DNA of 64,000 nucleotides from Mucilaginibacter sp. CSA2-8R (lineage in GTDB: Bacteria; Bacteroidota; Bacteroidia; Sphingobacteriales; Sphingobacteriaceae), in contig NZ_CP152389.1 of NCBI RefSeq assembly GCF_038806765.1, positions 2,170,001 through 2,234,000 of the forward strand, in the 5' to 3' direction. Of the stretch, positions 1 through 8,719 are shown one piece after another; within the stretch, counting starts at the first letter, position 1; each line of letters begins with the position of its first letter. The position numbers and the translations under genes are program-made. The notes beneath the pieces are model-generated. The model was not told the DNA's origin and ran no database searches. It saw nothing but the letters and a program-made list of their open reading frames with translations.

Positions 1-145
1 AACCGTACTGTGCTTTAGTAAGCGGCAGTTCGTGATTTGAAGGCAGCAATTGAATTGCTGCCTTTTTAGCCTTCGGCGCCCATACCCATACGTCAGCCTC
101 GCCACTATTTAGTGTAACGCCCGGACGGTTAACTATCACCTTCAT
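1..145 (-). CDS. treZ: GH13-family enzyme, probably malto-oligosyltrehalose trehalohydrolase (5' end only)
   Basis: The gene runs off the left edge, so only the first 48 codons are visible. They start at an ATG (145 to 143) and read MKVIVNRPGVTLNSG, then DVWVWAPKAKKAAIQLLP. This is the N-terminal beta-sandwich (E-set/CBM48-like) typical of TreZ and related GH13 enzymes. The start lies 17 nt inside the 3' end of the upstream debranching enzyme, so the two are translationally coupled. TreZ cleaves trehalose from maltooligosyl-trehalose, and it commonly sits next to a debranching enzyme and TreY. A branching enzyme is the main alternative, because the catalytic domain is outside the window. Confidence 0.6.
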   Translation of the reverse strand, partial: MKVIVNRPGVTLNSGEADVWVWAPKAKKAAIQLLPSNHELPLTKAQYG

Positions 146-2273
146 ATGTTTGGTCGTAAATTACTGGGTGATGTAGTACAATAATTGATCGGCCCTGTAC
201 CTCAATGGTTGAACCGGCATCGTAAGTTTCTTCATCGCCTACTTCGCTCTCGGCAGTGTCTACAATCTTAGTCCATGTTTTACCGTAAAGGGTATCAGGT
301 AATATATAATTTACAGGTTCCCAATGGGCGTTAAATATTACGTAAAAACCATCGTCTATAACGGCTTCACCTGCGTCGTTACGGGTGCGCAAAGCACGAC
401 CGTTGATGAACACTGCAAGAGACTTGGCAAAATCATGGTTCCAGTGCTCGTCGCTAAACTGAACACCTTCAGGCAAAAACCAGGCTATATCCTCAACACC
501 TCTAATCTGTGTTCCTTTAAACCAACGCTTACGGGTAAACGCCGGATGCTTTAAACGAAACTTGATCATTTTACTGGTAAACTCCAGTAAATCTTTGTCC
601 ATATTATCCCAGTCCAGCCATGATATTTCATTGTCCTGGCAGTAAGCGTTGTTATTGCCACCTTGTGTACGGCTTATTTCGTCGCCGGCTACAAGCATAG
701 GTACGCCCTGCGATAAGAATAAAGTGGTGATGAAATTACGTTTTTGCTGCGCACGGATCTGATTGATTTGTTCGTCGTCCGTAGGGCCTTCAACGCCATA
801 ATTGTTGGAGCGATTGTGGCTTTCGCCGTCGTTATTATCCTCGCCGTTGGCATCATTATGCTTTTCGTTATAAGTTACCAGGTCATTAAGGGTAAATCCG
901 TCGTGCGCAGTAATAAAGTTTATACTGGCCGTTGGGTTACGCTGCTCATCCTGGTACAAATCGGCACTGCCGGTAAAACGCATGGCAAACTCGGCCAGGG
1001 TACTGTTTTCGCCGCGCCAGTAATCGCGTACACAATCGCGGTATTTACCATTCCACTCGCCCCATCCTTGCGGAAATTTGCCAACTTGGTAGCCACCTTC
1101 GCCCACATCCCAAGGCTCAGCAATCAATTTTACCTGCGAAATAACCGGATCCTGGTGAATGATATCAAAAAAGGCACTCAAACGGTTTACCTCGTGCAGT
1201 TCGCGCGCCAGGGTAGAGGCCAAGTCAAATCTAAAGCCATCCACGTGCATTTCGGTGATCCAGTAGCGCAGGCTGTCCATAATCAAACGCAATACGTTAG
1301 GCAGATAAGCATTCAATGTATTACCGGTACCGGTGTAATCCATATAATGGCGTTTATCTTCGGTAAGGCGGTAGTAGCCCTCGTTGTCAATGCCTTTAAA
1401 AGAAAGCATTGGGCCCAGCTCATTACCTTCGGCGGTGTGGTTATAAACCACATCCAATATTACCTCAATACCAGCTTTGTGCAGTTCTTTTACCATCTGC
1501 TTAAACTCTGTAACCTGCTCGCCCAAACGGCCGCTGCTGGCGTAGCGCACATCGGGTGCAAAAAAACCTATAGTATTGTAGCCCCAATAATTAGTCAGGC
1601 CGTTTTCTACCAGGTGCCTATCGGCTACAAATTGGTGTATAGGCATCAGCTCAACGGCTGTTATACCCAGCTTTTTGAGGTGTTTTATAGTAGCCGGATG
1701 TCCCATGGCCGCATAGCTACCTCTAATTTCTTCCGGAATGTCAGGATGCAACTTGGTGAATCCCTTTACATGCGTCTCATAAATAACGGTATTGTGATAA
1801 GGTGTTTGCGGCGGACAGTCATCCTCCCAGTCAAACTTATTACTTATCACAACGCTTTTAGGGATAAAAGGTGCACTGTCTGTTTCGCTAAAGCTCAAAT
1901 CTTTGTCTTCACTATGCACGTCGTAACTAAATAACGAATCGTGCCAGTCAATGACGCCTGATATAGCTTTAGCGTAAGGGTCGATCAGTAATTTGTTTGG
2001 ATTAAACCTTAAACCATTCTCGGGTTCGTACGGACCATGTATCCTATAGCCATACAGCTGTCCCGGTTTTAAATGAGGGATGAAACAGTGCCATATGTTG
2101 TGTGAGCGTTCAACAACATCAATTTTTACATACTCGATCTCATCGTCGGCGGTTTTAAATAAGCACAGCTCAACTTTGGTAGCATTACTTGCATAAATCG
2201 CGAAGTTTACGCCTTTACTATTTGGAGAGGCGCCTAAGGGGAAGGCCTTGCCTGGAAAACTATTAATTCTCAT
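129..2273 (-). CDS. glgX: Glycogen debranching enzyme, GlgX/TreX type (GH13 subfamily 11)
   Basis: This enzyme hydrolyses alpha-1,6 branches of glycogen or limit dextrin in the cytoplasm. The predicted protein is 714 aa, the usual size. An N-terminal CBM48-like domain covers about residues 7-100, followed by the GH13 barrel. The catalytic triad is visible: nucleophile Asp about 350 in GFRFDLAS, acid/base Glu about 386 in IAEPWDVG, and Asp about 458 in TAHDGFTLNDLV. I chose the ATG at 2273; an in-frame TTG at 2282 would add only three residues. The 3' end overlaps the next gene, probably treZ, by 17 nt. This suggests a glycogen-to-trehalose (TreX-TreZ-TreY) operon, so TreX is an equally fair name. 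Confidence 0.93.
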   Translation of the reverse strand: MRINSFPGKAFPLGASPNSKGVNFAIYASNATKVELCLFKTADDEIEYVKIDVVERSHNIWHCFIPHLKPGQLYGYRIHGPYEPENGLRFNPNKLLIDPYAKAISGVIDWHDSLFSYDVHSEDKDLSFSETDSAPFIPKSVVISNKFDWEDDCPPQTPYHNTVIYETHVKGFTKLHPDIPEEIRGSYAAMGHPATIKHLKKLGITAVELMPIHQFVADRHLVENGLTNYWGYNTIGFFAPDVRYASSGRLGEQVTEFKQMVKELHKAGIEVILDVVYNHTAEGNELGPMLSFKGIDNEGYYRLTEDKRHYMDYTGTGNTLNAYLPNVLRLIMDSLRYWITEMHVDGFRFDLASTLARELHEVNRLSAFFDIIHQDPVISQVKLIAEPWDVGEGGYQVGKFPQGWGEWNGKYRDCVRDYWRGENSTLAEFAMRFTGSADLYQDEQRNPTASINFITAHDGFTLNDLVTYNEKHNDANGEDNNDGESHNRSNNYGVEGPTDDEQINQIRAQQKRNFITTLFLSQGVPMLVAGDEISRTQGGNNNAYCQDNEISWLDWDNMDKDLLEFTSKMIKFRLKHPAFTRKRWFKGTQIRGVEDIAWFLPEGVQFSDEHWNHDFAKSLAVFINGRALRTRNDAGEAVIDDGFYVIFNAHWEPVNYILPDTLYGKTWTKIVDTAESEVGDEETYDAGSTIEVQGRSIIVLHHPVIYDQTYEGDS

Positions 2274-2474
2274 ATAAAGCAATGAATGTTTACGCCTAAA
2301 AAATGTTTGCGGTGTTTAAAACTATTGCCTCAGAATGTTATAGTGCTGATTTAATTATTAACATTTTAATTAATAAAAGCTGGCGGTTTAGCAAGGTGTG
2401 TAGTTTACACACTAACATGGTTGAATATTAATATAAAAATATCCAGAAATTAATTACTTAAAACACACGTTGCT

Positions 2475-2505
2475 ATTGCTTATATCTAAAATCAAATTAT
2501 ATTTG
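2475..2505 (+). promoter_or_regulatory. Bacteroidota-type promoter of the xylose operon
   Basis: ATTG at 2475-2478 fits the -33 element. After exactly 19 nt comes TATATTTG (2498-2505), a full match to the -7 consensus TAnnTTTG. The initiator would fall near 2511, leaving a leader of about 100 nt before xylB. The surrounding gap of about 335 nt (2274-2608) holds no credible ORF; besides this promoter and its operator I see only AT-rich sequence, which must also contain the unseen glgX promoter. Confidence 0.7.
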
Positions 2506-2519
2506 CAATCGATTGCAAA
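2502..2519. promoter_or_regulatory. Perfect 18-bp palindrome, LacI-family-type operator
   Basis: TTTGCAATCGATTGCAAA is fully self-complementary around a central CG. That is the usual symmetry of LacI/GalR-family sites. It overlaps the last four bases of the -7 box and covers the expected transcription start, so a bound protein would block initiation. No regulator gene is encoded nearby, so the regulator is probably elsewhere. Sugar-responsive repression of the xyl genes is an inference. Confidence 0.65.
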
Positions 2520-2608
2520 AAAAATTTCTGCCGATTTGTAAAGTGCAATGTTTGCGAACACATCTAGGACAGCTTTCCAATTATAAGCCATCATATTAAA
2601 GACGAACC

Positions 2609-4114
2609 ATGTTGTTATTAGGAATAGATATAGGTACATCCTCCGTTAAAGTATCTGTGGTAGCTGCTGGTAGCGGCGAAGTTGTAGCGTCAGCGCAATT
2701 TCCGGATGTAGAGTCGCCCATCATCTCACTCCAGCCGGGTTGGGCAGAGCAGTCGCCCGATATGTGGTGGGAGCAAACCCAGCAAGCTATGCAGCGTTGC
2801 CATGCCAAGGGAGGATACGATGCTGCCGATATTAAGGCCATTGGTATCGCTTATCAAATGCATGGTTTAGTGCTGGTAGATGCGCAACAGCAGGTATTGC
2901 GTAACAGCATCATATGGTGTGACAGTCGGGCTGTACCTTATGGTGATGCTGCTTTTGACGCTATAGGGACGGACAGAAGTCTTTCACACTTGCTTAACTC
3001 GCCCGGAAACTTTACAGCTGCTAAACTGGCTTGGGTAAAAGAAAATGAACCGGAGCTTTATCAAAAAATTGATAAAGTGATGCTGCCAGGCGATTACATT
3101 GCTATGAAACTGACGGGTGAAATCACTACTTCAGTATCTGCCCTTTCGGAAGGGGTATTTTATGATTTTCTGGAAGACGATCTTTCGCAGGATGTTTTAA
3201 ACTTTTTTGGTTTTGATGCCGAACTGATACCGCAGGTTAAGCCGGTGTTCTCAGACCATGGCCGAGTGCAAACTGATGTGGCTGCGCAGTTAGGTTTAAC
3301 CGCAGGCATCCCGGTAGCATACAAGGCTGGCGACCAGCCTAACAATGCTTTATCATTAGGCGTGATGGAACCCGGAGAGGTAGCCGCGACTGCCGGCACG
3401 TCGGGTGTAATTTACGGGGTAAGCGACCAGTTGAGCTTCGATACGCAATCGCGCGTAAATACTTTTGCACACGTTAACTACAAACAACAAGGCGACAAAC
3501 GTTTAGGCGTACTGCTTTGCATCAATGGCACCGGCAGTTTAAACCGTTGGGCTAAAAATTTGCTGGGTACCCAATTGAGCTACCAACAAATGAACGAGCT
3601 TGCTGAGCAGGCGCCCGAAGGCAGTGCAGGTTTGCGCGTATTACCATTTGGTAACGGCGCCGAACGAATGCTTGGTAATAAACTGGTTGGCGTACACATG
3701 CACCACATTGATTTAAATCTGCATCAAAGCTCGCACGTGTTCCGCGCTGTTCAGGAGGGCATCGCTTGTGCCTTTAGATATGGGTTAGATATTATGCGCA
3801 GCAACGGCATGACACCAACGGTGATACGCGCAGGCAAAGCCAACCTGTTTTTAAGCCGCCTGTTTGCCCAAACTTTTGTAAATGCTACCGGCGTACCCGT
3901 TGAGCTTTACAACAACGATGGCAGCGTTGGTGCTGCTTTAGGCGCCGGGTTAGGTGCCGGCTTATTTGCTTCGCCTCAAGAAGCTTTTAGAGGCATTAGG
4001 CGCTTAGAGGTCATTGAGCCGCAGCCGGGCCATAACTTTGAAAAAGTTTATCAGGAATGGAAAATACTGCTCGAAAAACAATTGGAAGCAGAAGCAGCAA
4101 TCGAAGCTGTATAG
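2609..4114 (+). CDS. xylB: Xylulokinase
   Basis: This FGGY-family kinase phosphorylates D-xylulose to xylulose 5-phosphate, feeding the pentose phosphate pathway. The 501-aa length is standard. The N-terminal phosphate-binding strand reads LLLGIDIGTSSVKVSVV. The substrate motif YQMHGLV lies at about residues 82-88, and the catalytic Asp is about residue 242 in KAGDQPNNALSLG, followed by the glycine-rich ATAGTSGVIYG. It is the first gene of the xyl operon, 114 nt before xylA. The overlapping operator suggests repression without inducer. Confidence 0.95.
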   Translation: MLLLGIDIGTSSVKVSVVAAGSGEVVASAQFPDVESPIISLQPGWAEQSPDMWWEQTQQAMQRCHAKGGYDAADIKAIGIAYQMHGLVLVDAQQQVLRNSIIWCDSRAVPYGDAAFDAIGTDRSLSHLLNSPGNFTAAKLAWVKENEPELYQKIDKVMLPGDYIAMKLTGEITTSVSALSEGVFYDFLEDDLSQDVLNFFGFDAELIPQVKPVFSDHGRVQTDVAAQLGLTAGIPVAYKAGDQPNNALSLGVMEPGEVAATAGTSGVIYGVSDQLSFDTQSRVNTFAHVNYKQQGDKRLGVLLCINGTGSLNRWAKNLLGTQLSYQQMNELAEQAPEGSAGLRVLPFGNGAERMLGNKLVGVHMHHIDLNLHQSSHVFRAVQEGIACAFRYGLDIMRSNGMTPTVIRAGKANLFLSRLFAQTFVNATGVPVELYNNDGSVGAALGAGLGAGLFASPQEAFRGIRRLEVIEPQPGHNFEKVYQEWKILLEKQLEAEAAIEAV

Positions 4115-4228
4115 ATACCGAAGAGTTTATTTGTACTAAATTTAAGCTGCATTGGGTGTTTATTAGAAACTGATTTACAAGACGATATATTAAATAACAT
4201 AAATAAAAAATTTAACAACCAAACTTAT

Positions 4229-5557
4229 ATGAAAGTAGTTACAGGAGAAAGAGAATACTTTAAAGGTATTGACCAGATAAAATATGAAGGACCTGAAAGT
4301 GATAACCCCTTAGCTTACCGCTGGTATGACGAAAACCGCGTGGTAGCAGGTAAAACATTAAAAGACCATTTAAAATTTGCCGTGTCTTACTGGCACTCTT
4401 TTAACGGTAACGGTTCTGATCCATTTGGAGGCCCGACCCATCGTTTTGCATGGGACGAAAAATCGGACGCGGTTGAACGCGCTAAAGACAAAATGGATGC
4501 AGCGTTTGAGTTTATGACCAAACTGGGTTTACCTTATTATTGCTTTCATGACGTTGACGTAGTTGACTATGGCAACGATATTAATGAGAACGACCGTCGT
4601 TTACAAACGCTTACCGACTACGCAAAACAGAAACAAGCCGATAGCGGCATCAAATTGTTATGGGGTACAGCTAACCTGTTTTCGCACGAACGATATATGA
4701 ACGGCGCTTCTACCAATCCTGATTTTCATGTTTTGGCACATGGTGCAGCGCAGGTAAAAGCAGCTCTAGATGCCACCATTGCTTTAGGCGGCGAAAATTA
4801 CGTGTTTTGGGGTGGTCGTGAGGGTTACATGAGCTTGATTAACACCAATATGAAACGTGAACAAGAACACCTTGCCCGTTTCCTGCATACAGCTAAGGAT
4901 TATGCCCGCGCGCAGGGCTTTAAAGGCACTTTCTTTATCGAGCCTAAGCCATGTGAGCCAACTAAACATCAGTATGATTACGATGCTGCAACTGTTACCG
5001 GCTTTCTGCAAAAGTATGACCTGCTAAACGATTTTAAACTGAACCTGGAAGTAAACCATGCTACGTTGGCCGGCCACACTTTTGCACACGAAATGCAGGT
5101 AGCTGCTGACTGGGGTTTATTAGGATCATTGGACGCCAACCGCGGCGATGAGCAGAACGGTTGGGATACTGACCAATTCCCGAATAACATAACCGAGGTA
5201 ACTGAATATATGATGGTATTGCTTAAAGCTGGTGGCTTGCAAGGTGGCGGTATCAACTTTGACGCAAAAATTCGCCGTAACTCAACCGACCAGGCTGACT
5301 TGTTCTACGCTCATATTGGCGGTGCTGATATTTTTGCGAGAGCATTGATAATTGCAGATAACATTTTGCAAAAATCAGATTACAACAAAATTGTTACTGA
5401 TCGTTATGCTTCATTTGATAGCGGCGAGGGTAAAGCCTTTGAAGAGGGCAAATTGAGCCTGGAAGCTTTGCGTGATTATGCCGTTAAAAACGGAGAACCT
5501 GCGGTAACCAGTGGAAAACAGGAATACCTGGAAAATTTGATTAACAGGTTTATTTAA
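4229..5557 (+). CDS. xylA: Xylose isomerase
   Basis: This enzyme interconverts D-xylose and D-xylulose in the cytoplasm, using two divalent metal ions. The 442-aa protein is the longer class II type. The active-site histidine is at about 107 in [13 protein letters not shown], with Asp110. Metal and substrate residues are in [18 protein letters not shown] (Glu238, Lys240) and [16 protein letters not shown] (Glu274, His277). The start ATG begins [21 protein letters not shown], the common N-terminus of Bacteroidota XylA. It lies between xylB and a sodium/sugar symporter, giving a self-contained xylose uptake and catabolic unit. Confidence 0.97.
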   Translation: MKVVTGEREYFKGIDQIKYEGPESDNPLAYRWYDENRVVAGKTLKDHLKFAVSYWHSFNGNGSDPFGGPTHRFAWDEKSDAVERAKDKMDAAFEFMTKLGLPYYCFHDVDVVDYGNDINENDRRLQTLTDYAKQKQADSGIKLLWGTANLFSHERYMNGASTNPDFHVLAHGAAQVKAALDATIALGGENYVFWGGREGYMSLINTNMKREQEHLARFLHTAKDYARAQGFKGTFFIEPKPCEPTKHQYDYDAATVTGFLQKYDLLNDFKLNLEVNHATLAGHTFAHEMQVAADWGLLGSLDANRGDEQNGWDTDQFPNNITEVTEYMMVLLKAGGLQGGGINFDAKIRRNSTDQADLFYAHIGGADIFARALIIADNILQKSDYNKIVTDRYASFDSGEGKAFEEGKLSLEALRDYAVKNGEPAVTSGKQEYLENLINRFI

Positions 5558-5610
5558 GTATACTTGTTGCTAGTTTAAACCGAAATAACACAAGTACAAT
5601 TTAAAAACAA

Positions 5611-7281
5611 ATGAAAGCACTAACCACGGGGGACTACGCAGTCTTCTTCGTTTACTTTTTTATCGTAGCCGTTTATGGTTTGTGGGTGTACCGTAGAAAG
5701 CGAAATGCCGATGCTACCTCCAAAGATTACTTTTTGGCCGAAGGGTCGTTGACCTGGTGGGCGATAGGCGCCTCGCTGATTGCCTCTAACATTTCGGCTG
5801 AGCAGTTTGTAGCCATGAGCGGAAACGGGTTTACGATGGGCCTTGCCGTATCGGCCTACGAATGGATGGCAGCCATCACCCTGGTTATTGTGGCGGTTTT
5901 TTTTATCCCGGTTTACCTGCGCAATAAGATTTTTACCATGCCGCAGTTTTTGCACCAGCGCTATAATAGTACGGTAGCAATGATAATGGCCGTATTCTGG
6001 CTGTTATTGTACGTAATTGTAAACCTGACTTCTATCTTATACCTGGGCGCCGTAGCCGTTAATGGTATTTCAGGCATCAATCTGTACGTATGTTTAGTAG
6101 CGCTGGCTTTTGTTGCAGTCATCATCACCTTGGGCGGTATGAAGGTAATTGGCTTTACCGACGTCATTCAGGTGTTTTTCCTCATCCTGGGTGGTTTGGT
6201 AACTACCTATATGGCGGTGACTAAAGTCGCAGAGCACAACGGTGCACATGGCGTATTTGAAGGTCTGAGTATCATGAGCCAAAAGGCAAATGATCACTTC
6301 CACATGATTCTTAAAAAAGACAACCCGAGCTTTATAAATTTACCGGGCTTAACTGTGCTGCTGGGTGGTATGTGGATTGTGAACCTGAATTACTGGGGCT
6401 GTAATCAGTACATCACCCAAAGAGCGCTGGGAGCTAACTTGAAAACGGCCCGCGGCGGTATCCTGTTTGCTGCCTTTTTAAAGTTGATGATGCCACTTAT
6501 TGTGGTATTACCAGGTATCGCCGCTTACGTGCTTTACAAAGACAACGTATTTCCTGCCCATGATCAAAGTTCATTGAAAGAGAATGCTGACAACGCTTAC
6601 CCAATTCTGCTTAACTTGTTGCCATCTGGCTTCAAAGGCTTATCTTTTGCAGCACTTACTGCAGCAGTAGTGGCTTCCTTGGCTGGTAAAGCCAACAGTA
6701 TCGCCACTATTTTTACGCTTGATATCTTTAAGAAATTGAGCCCGGACACCCCAGACCATAAGTTGGTTAACGTAGGCAAGATCACAGTGGTTGTAGCGAT
6801 GTTTTTAGGCGTGGTAATTTCTCCATTTTTGGGAATTGATAAAAAGGGCGGCTTTACGTTCATTCAGGAATATACTGGCTTTGTGTCGCCAGGTATTTTT
6901 GCCATGTTCATCCTGGGCTTTTTCTGGAAAAAAGCGACCTCGAACGCAGCACTGTTTGCAACCATCGGTGGGTTTATCTTATCGGTAATCTTTAAGTTCT
7001 TACCTAATTATGTCGACCTATCATTTTTGTATCCATCGGGTTTCGCAGTAAAAAGTGCAGACAGCGGCCTTTATGAAATTCCATTCCTTGATCGTATGGG
7101 CTTTGTGTTCATCATCTGTATCATAGGTATGTGGATCATCAGCACCATTGAGAGCAACCGTGGCGTTAAAACCAACGGCCTGGATGTGGATACCTCTATG
7201 TTCAAAACTTCTAACTCGTTTGCCATCGGTGCTCTGCTTATTTGCGGCATCCTGGTAGCCTTGTATACTCTGCTTTGGTAA
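5611..7281 (+). CDS. Sodium/sugar symporter (SSS/SGLT family), probably xylose importer
   Basis: This is a 556-aa inner-membrane protein with about 13-14 hydrophobic helices. It has SGLT-type features such as YFLAEGSLTWWAIGASLIAS near the N-terminus, with NISAEQFVAMSG just after, which line the sodium and sugar sites. The central NLNYWGCNQYITQRALGA segment is typical of bacterial sugar SSS members. It lies 53 nt after xylA in the same orientation and before a strong terminator, so xylose, or another aldose imported with it, is the likely substrate. That assignment comes from position rather than from a diagnostic residue. Confidence 0.85.
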   Translation: MKALTTGDYAVFFVYFFIVAVYGLWVYRRKRNADATSKDYFLAEGSLTWWAIGASLIASNISAEQFVAMSGNGFTMGLAVSAYEWMAAITLVIVAVFFIPVYLRNKIFTMPQFLHQRYNSTVAMIMAVFWLLLYVIVNLTSILYLGAVAVNGISGINLYVCLVALAFVAVIITLGGMKVIGFTDVIQVFFLILGGLVTTYMAVTKVAEHNGAHGVFEGLSIMSQKANDHFHMILKKDNPSFINLPGLTVLLGGMWIVNLNYWGCNQYITQRALGANLKTARGGILFAAFLKLMMPLIVVLPGIAAYVLYKDNVFPAHDQSSLKENADNAYPILLNLLPSGFKGLSFAALTAAVVASLAGKANSIATIFTLDIFKKLSPDTPDHKLVNVGKITVVVAMFLGVVISPFLGIDKKGGFTFIQEYTGFVSPGIFAMFILGFFWKKATSNAALFATIGGFILSVIFKFLPNYVDLSFLYPSGFAVKSADSGLYEIPFLDRMGFVFIICIIGMWIISTIESNRGVKTNGLDVDTSMFKTSNSFAIGALLICGILVALYTLLW

Positions 7282-7304
7282 ACAAAAGCAGTTAAACAAA
7301 ACAT

Positions 7305-7341
7305 AAAAAGCGCCGGCATCATTAAGTTGCCGGCGCTTTTT
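7305..7341. terminator. Strong bidirectional terminator between the xyl operon and uxuA
   Basis: AAAAAGCGCCGGCA and TGCCGGCGCTTTTT form a perfect 14-bp stem with a loop of about 9 nt. The A and T tracts at the two ends serve both strands. It lies between the convergent symporter and uxuA genes. Confidence 0.9.
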
Positions 7342-7367
7342 GCATTTATGAAGGTTCGATTAGAACT

Positions 7368-8555
7368 TTAAGAAGATATAAATCTCCTGATGCCTAATTC
7401 AAGCCCACGTAATTCTGCCAGTCCGCGTAAACGGCCGATAGCCGAATAACCAGGGTTTGTCTTTTTGTGCAGGTCATCCAGCATTTTATGGCCATGATCG
7501 GGGCGGAAAGGCATACGCAGATGTTTTTCGCCCGCAGTGCGACGTTTTTCCTGCTCGGTAACCAAGGCTTTCATTACGGCAAACATATCTACATCGCCAT
7601 CTAAGTGATCGGCTTCATGAAAATTGCCCAAGGCATCGCGCAGGGTAGCGCGCAAGTGTATAAAGTGAATGCGGTGACCTAAGCGTTCAACCATACCGGC
7701 CAAATCATTATCAGCCCGCACACCGAACGATCCGGTACAATAGGTTAAACCATTATGGTAGCTATCAACGGCGCTGTACAGCTGGTGTATATCAGCCTCA
7801 GTACTTACCACGCGCGGCAATCCTAAGATGGGATAAGGTGGATCATCAGGGTGGATGCACATCAGCACGCCCGCCTGTTCGGCAGTAGGTATCACCTGCT
7901 GCAAAAAGTGGTACAGGTTAGCTTTGAGCGCATCATCATCAATATGATTGTATGAAGCCAGTACTTCTAAAAACTGCTCCAGCGTGTAACCTTCTTCAGA
8001 GCCAGGCAAACCGGCAATAATATTTTTAATTAATAGCTTTTGATCCTCTTCGCTAAGTGCGTTCAGGTATTTTTGCGCTGCTTCCTGCTGTTCGGGTGTA
8101 TAGCTTTCGGTGGCGCCTGGGCGTTTAAGCAAATACAGTTCAAAAGCCGCAAAGGCAGTTACGTCAAACCTCAACGCGGTAGAACCGTCCGGCAGGCGGT
8201 AATCCAGGTCGGTACGAGTCCAATCGAGCACGGGCATAAAGTTATAGCACACAATGTCGATGCCACAACTGCCCAGGTTAAGCAGGGTTTGCTTGTAGTT
8301 TTCAATATACTGCTCATAATTGCCGGTACGCTTTTTAATGTCGTCATGCACCGGTACGCTTTCAACCACCGACCATGTTAAGCCAGCATCCTCAATAATC
8401 TGCTTGCGCTTTTGTATTTCTTCAACAGGCCAAACCTGGCCATTGGGTATGTGGTGCAAGGCTGATACCACGCCTGTGGCTCCGGCCTGGCGTACGTCGG
8501 CCAGTGATACCGGATCGTTAGGGCCGTACCAGCGCCAGGTTTGTTCTAAGCTCAT
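7368..8555 (-). CDS. uxuA: Mannonate dehydratase
   Basis: UxuA dehydrates D-mannonate to 2-keto-3-deoxygluconate in hexuronate (glucuronate) catabolism. The protein is 395 aa, as usual. It opens with [16 protein letters not shown], a hallmark N-terminus. Likely metal ligands lie in [31 protein letters not shown] and [12 protein letters not shown], and [15 protein letters not shown] is near the C-terminus. There are no uxaC or uxaB genes nearby, so the rest of the pathway must be elsewhere. It is 3' of the susCD pair on the same strand but beyond that pair's terminator, so it probably has its own promoter. Confidence 0.95.
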   Translation of the reverse strand: MSLEQTWRWYGPNDPVSLADVRQAGATGVVSALHHIPNGQVWPVEEIQKRKQIIEDAGLTWSVVESVPVHDDIKKRTGNYEQYIENYKQTLLNLGSCGIDIVCYNFMPVLDWTRTDLDYRLPDGSTALRFDVTAFAAFELYLLKRPGATESYTPEQQEAAQKYLNALSEEDQKLLIKNIIAGLPGSEEGYTLEQFLEVLASYNHIDDDALKANLYHFLQQVIPTAEQAGVLMCIHPDDPPYPILGLPRVVSTEADIHQLYSAVDSYHNGLTYCTGSFGVRADNDLAGMVERLGHRIHFIHLRATLRDALGNFHEADHLDGDVDMFAVMKALVTEQEKRRTAGEKHLRMPFRPDHGHKMLDDLHKKTNPGYSAIGRLRGLAELRGLELGIRRFISS

Positions 8556-8668
8556 ATTGTTTTTAATTTATTTGTAATTGTAAAATAAGCGCTAATTTAA
8601 CAATACCTCTTATAAAATATAGCTTAAGCAGATAAATGTAATAATGTGTTGGTTAAAACGCTAGGAAA

Positions 8669-8698
8669 CAAAAAAGGCATTCCCGAAGAAATGCCTTG
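8669..8698 (-). terminator. Terminator of the susCD operon
   Basis: On the minus strand AAGGCATT pairs with AATGCCTT across a TCTTCGGG loop, followed by a run of six T. It sits about 20 nt downstream of the susD stop. Confidence 0.85.
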
Positions 8699-8719
8699 AA
8701 ATTTTAACTGAATTTTAGC

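Noticed and set aside
744..1934. A 396-codon plus-strand open frame opposite the debranching enzyme
   Set aside because: It is antisense to a gene with all catalytic motifs and its translation shows no domain; it is a by-product of codon use on the other strand.
5620..5955. A 111-codon antisense frame under the sodium/sugar symporter gene
   Set aside because: It is antisense to a well-supported membrane protein gene and has no conserved feature.
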